Assembly: GCA_031373665.1 (NCBI GenBank)
Contig: JANMMZ010000022.1
Location: 1-64,000 of the forward strand
Direction of reading: 5' to 3'
DNA from: M3007 sp031373665
GTDB taxonomy: Bacteria > Bacteroidota > Bacteroidia > Chitinophagales > Saprospiraceae
Length of the DNA: 64,000 nucleotides
The position numbers and the translations under genes were made by a program. Below the pieces are notes generated by a model, which saw only the letters and a program-made list of their open reading frames with translations, did no database searches and was not told the DNA's origin. Positions 63,609-64,000 of this stretch are shown here, piece by piece (positions within the stretch are counted from its first letter, which is position 1; every line of letters begins with the position of its first letter).

Positions 63609-64000
63609 ATGATAAAATACTGGTTAAACATCGCTCCAGAGGTAGAAACTGCTCTTTTTGAAGGCCAACCCGTGGTGGCTTTAGAGAGTACCATCATCGC
63701 ACATGGGATGCCATATCCCCAAAATGTAGAAACCGCCCTTAGGGTAGAGTCCATCATTAGGGCGGCTGGAGCAATCCCCGCAACCTGTGCTATTATAGAT
63801 GGAAAACTTAGAGCGGGGCTATCGCATGCTGAAATTGAAGACTTTGGAAAACATGGGTTGAATGCCATCAAAGCCAGCCGTCGGGATATTCCATACTTAA
63901 TAAGCCAAAAAATGACGGGTGCGACCACCGTGGCTTCTACCATGATTATTGCGCACGAAGCCAATATTCGTATTTTTGCAACGGGAGGTATTGGAGGCGT
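63609..64000 (+). CDS. psuG: Pseudouridine-5'-phosphate glycosidase, N-terminal part (cut by window edge)
   Basis: The first 130 residues are in the window. VVALESTIIAHGMPYPQNVETALRVESIIRAAGAIPATCAIIDGKLRAGLS and GATTVASTMIIAHEANIRIFATGGIGGV are the PsuG/IndA signatures, including the catalytic Lys region near KASRRD. It splits pseudouridine-5'-phosphate to uracil and ribose-5-phosphate. The C-terminal half and any partner psuK lie beyond the window. Confidence 0.92.
   Translation, partial: MIKYWLNIAPEVETALFEGQPVVALESTIIAHGMPYPQNVETALRVESIIRAAGAIPATCAIIDGKLRAGLSHAEIEDFGKHGLNAIKASRRDIPYLISQKMTGATTVASTMIIAHEANIRIFATGGIGG

Overview
The window (about 64 kb, roughly 44% GC by eye) comes from a chromosome of a Bacteroidota bacterium, most likely a Saprospiria-type (Lewinella/Haliscomenobacter-like) lineage. 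The signs are type IX secretion parts (PorQ, a PorP/SprF-family protein), secreted proteins with C-terminal type A sorting domains, a TonB-dependent receptor with a carboxypeptidase-regulatory plug domain, a 7TMR-DISM histidine kinase, a split transketolase, and -7 promoter boxes of the form TAnnTTTG in front of many genes. The exact genus cannot be fixed from the sequence alone.

Layout. Bases 1-136 are the 3' end of a group II intron (end of its maturase ORF plus domains V and VI). Bases 137-623 are a gene-free strip of small hairpins, a terminator and one copy of a 107-bp interspersed repeat. From 624 to 17035 lie mostly single housekeeping genes: a secreted C25-like protein and a WG-repeat protein, a B12-binding radical SAM enzyme, an M50 protease with rnhB, hutU, a trpE-like gene, rlmD, an enoyl-CoA reductase-like SDR, lipB and recX. 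From 17036 to 20613 is the most unusual region: a 65-residue peptide with a pinensin-type double-glycine leader but no cysteine, a helical-repeat protein, a stand-alone LytTR regulator, and a broken relative of a helical-repeat family. The peptide gene and the LytTR gene carry the same 20-base upstream motif at exactly the same distance (55 bp) from their -7 boxes, so they are probably co-regulated.

From 20626 to 33631 come a PorP/SprF-like protein, the sensor kinase, a bestrophin-like channel, formate-THF ligase, a membrane-anchored hydrolase, an Lnb-domain (DUF4105) protein, a mini kinase-like protein, PorQ, a MORN-type lipoprotein and a membrane-bound patatin. Next are a 232-bp MITE and the second 107-bp repeat, then feoAB, a glucosaminidase, an OmpA-family protein, a THUMP-like methyltransferase, an ECF sigma factor, a three-gene translationally coupled membrane set (41784-45243) and an AntA-like gene with a paired operator. 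From 45783 to 49210 is a dipeptide epimerase, galT and a sugar porter, preceded by the second MITE copy. The right part holds split transketolase, a glycosyltransferase, folC, a TonB receptor, dapB, a second type of inverted-repeat element, a MATE exporter overlapping ubiX tail to tail, yajC, several Bacteroidota-type proteins, tRNA-Asn and the start of psuG.

No CRISPR array, complete prophage, complete transposase or antiviral system is visible. The best candidate for an undescribed system is the peptide/LytTR pair with its shared upstream motif.
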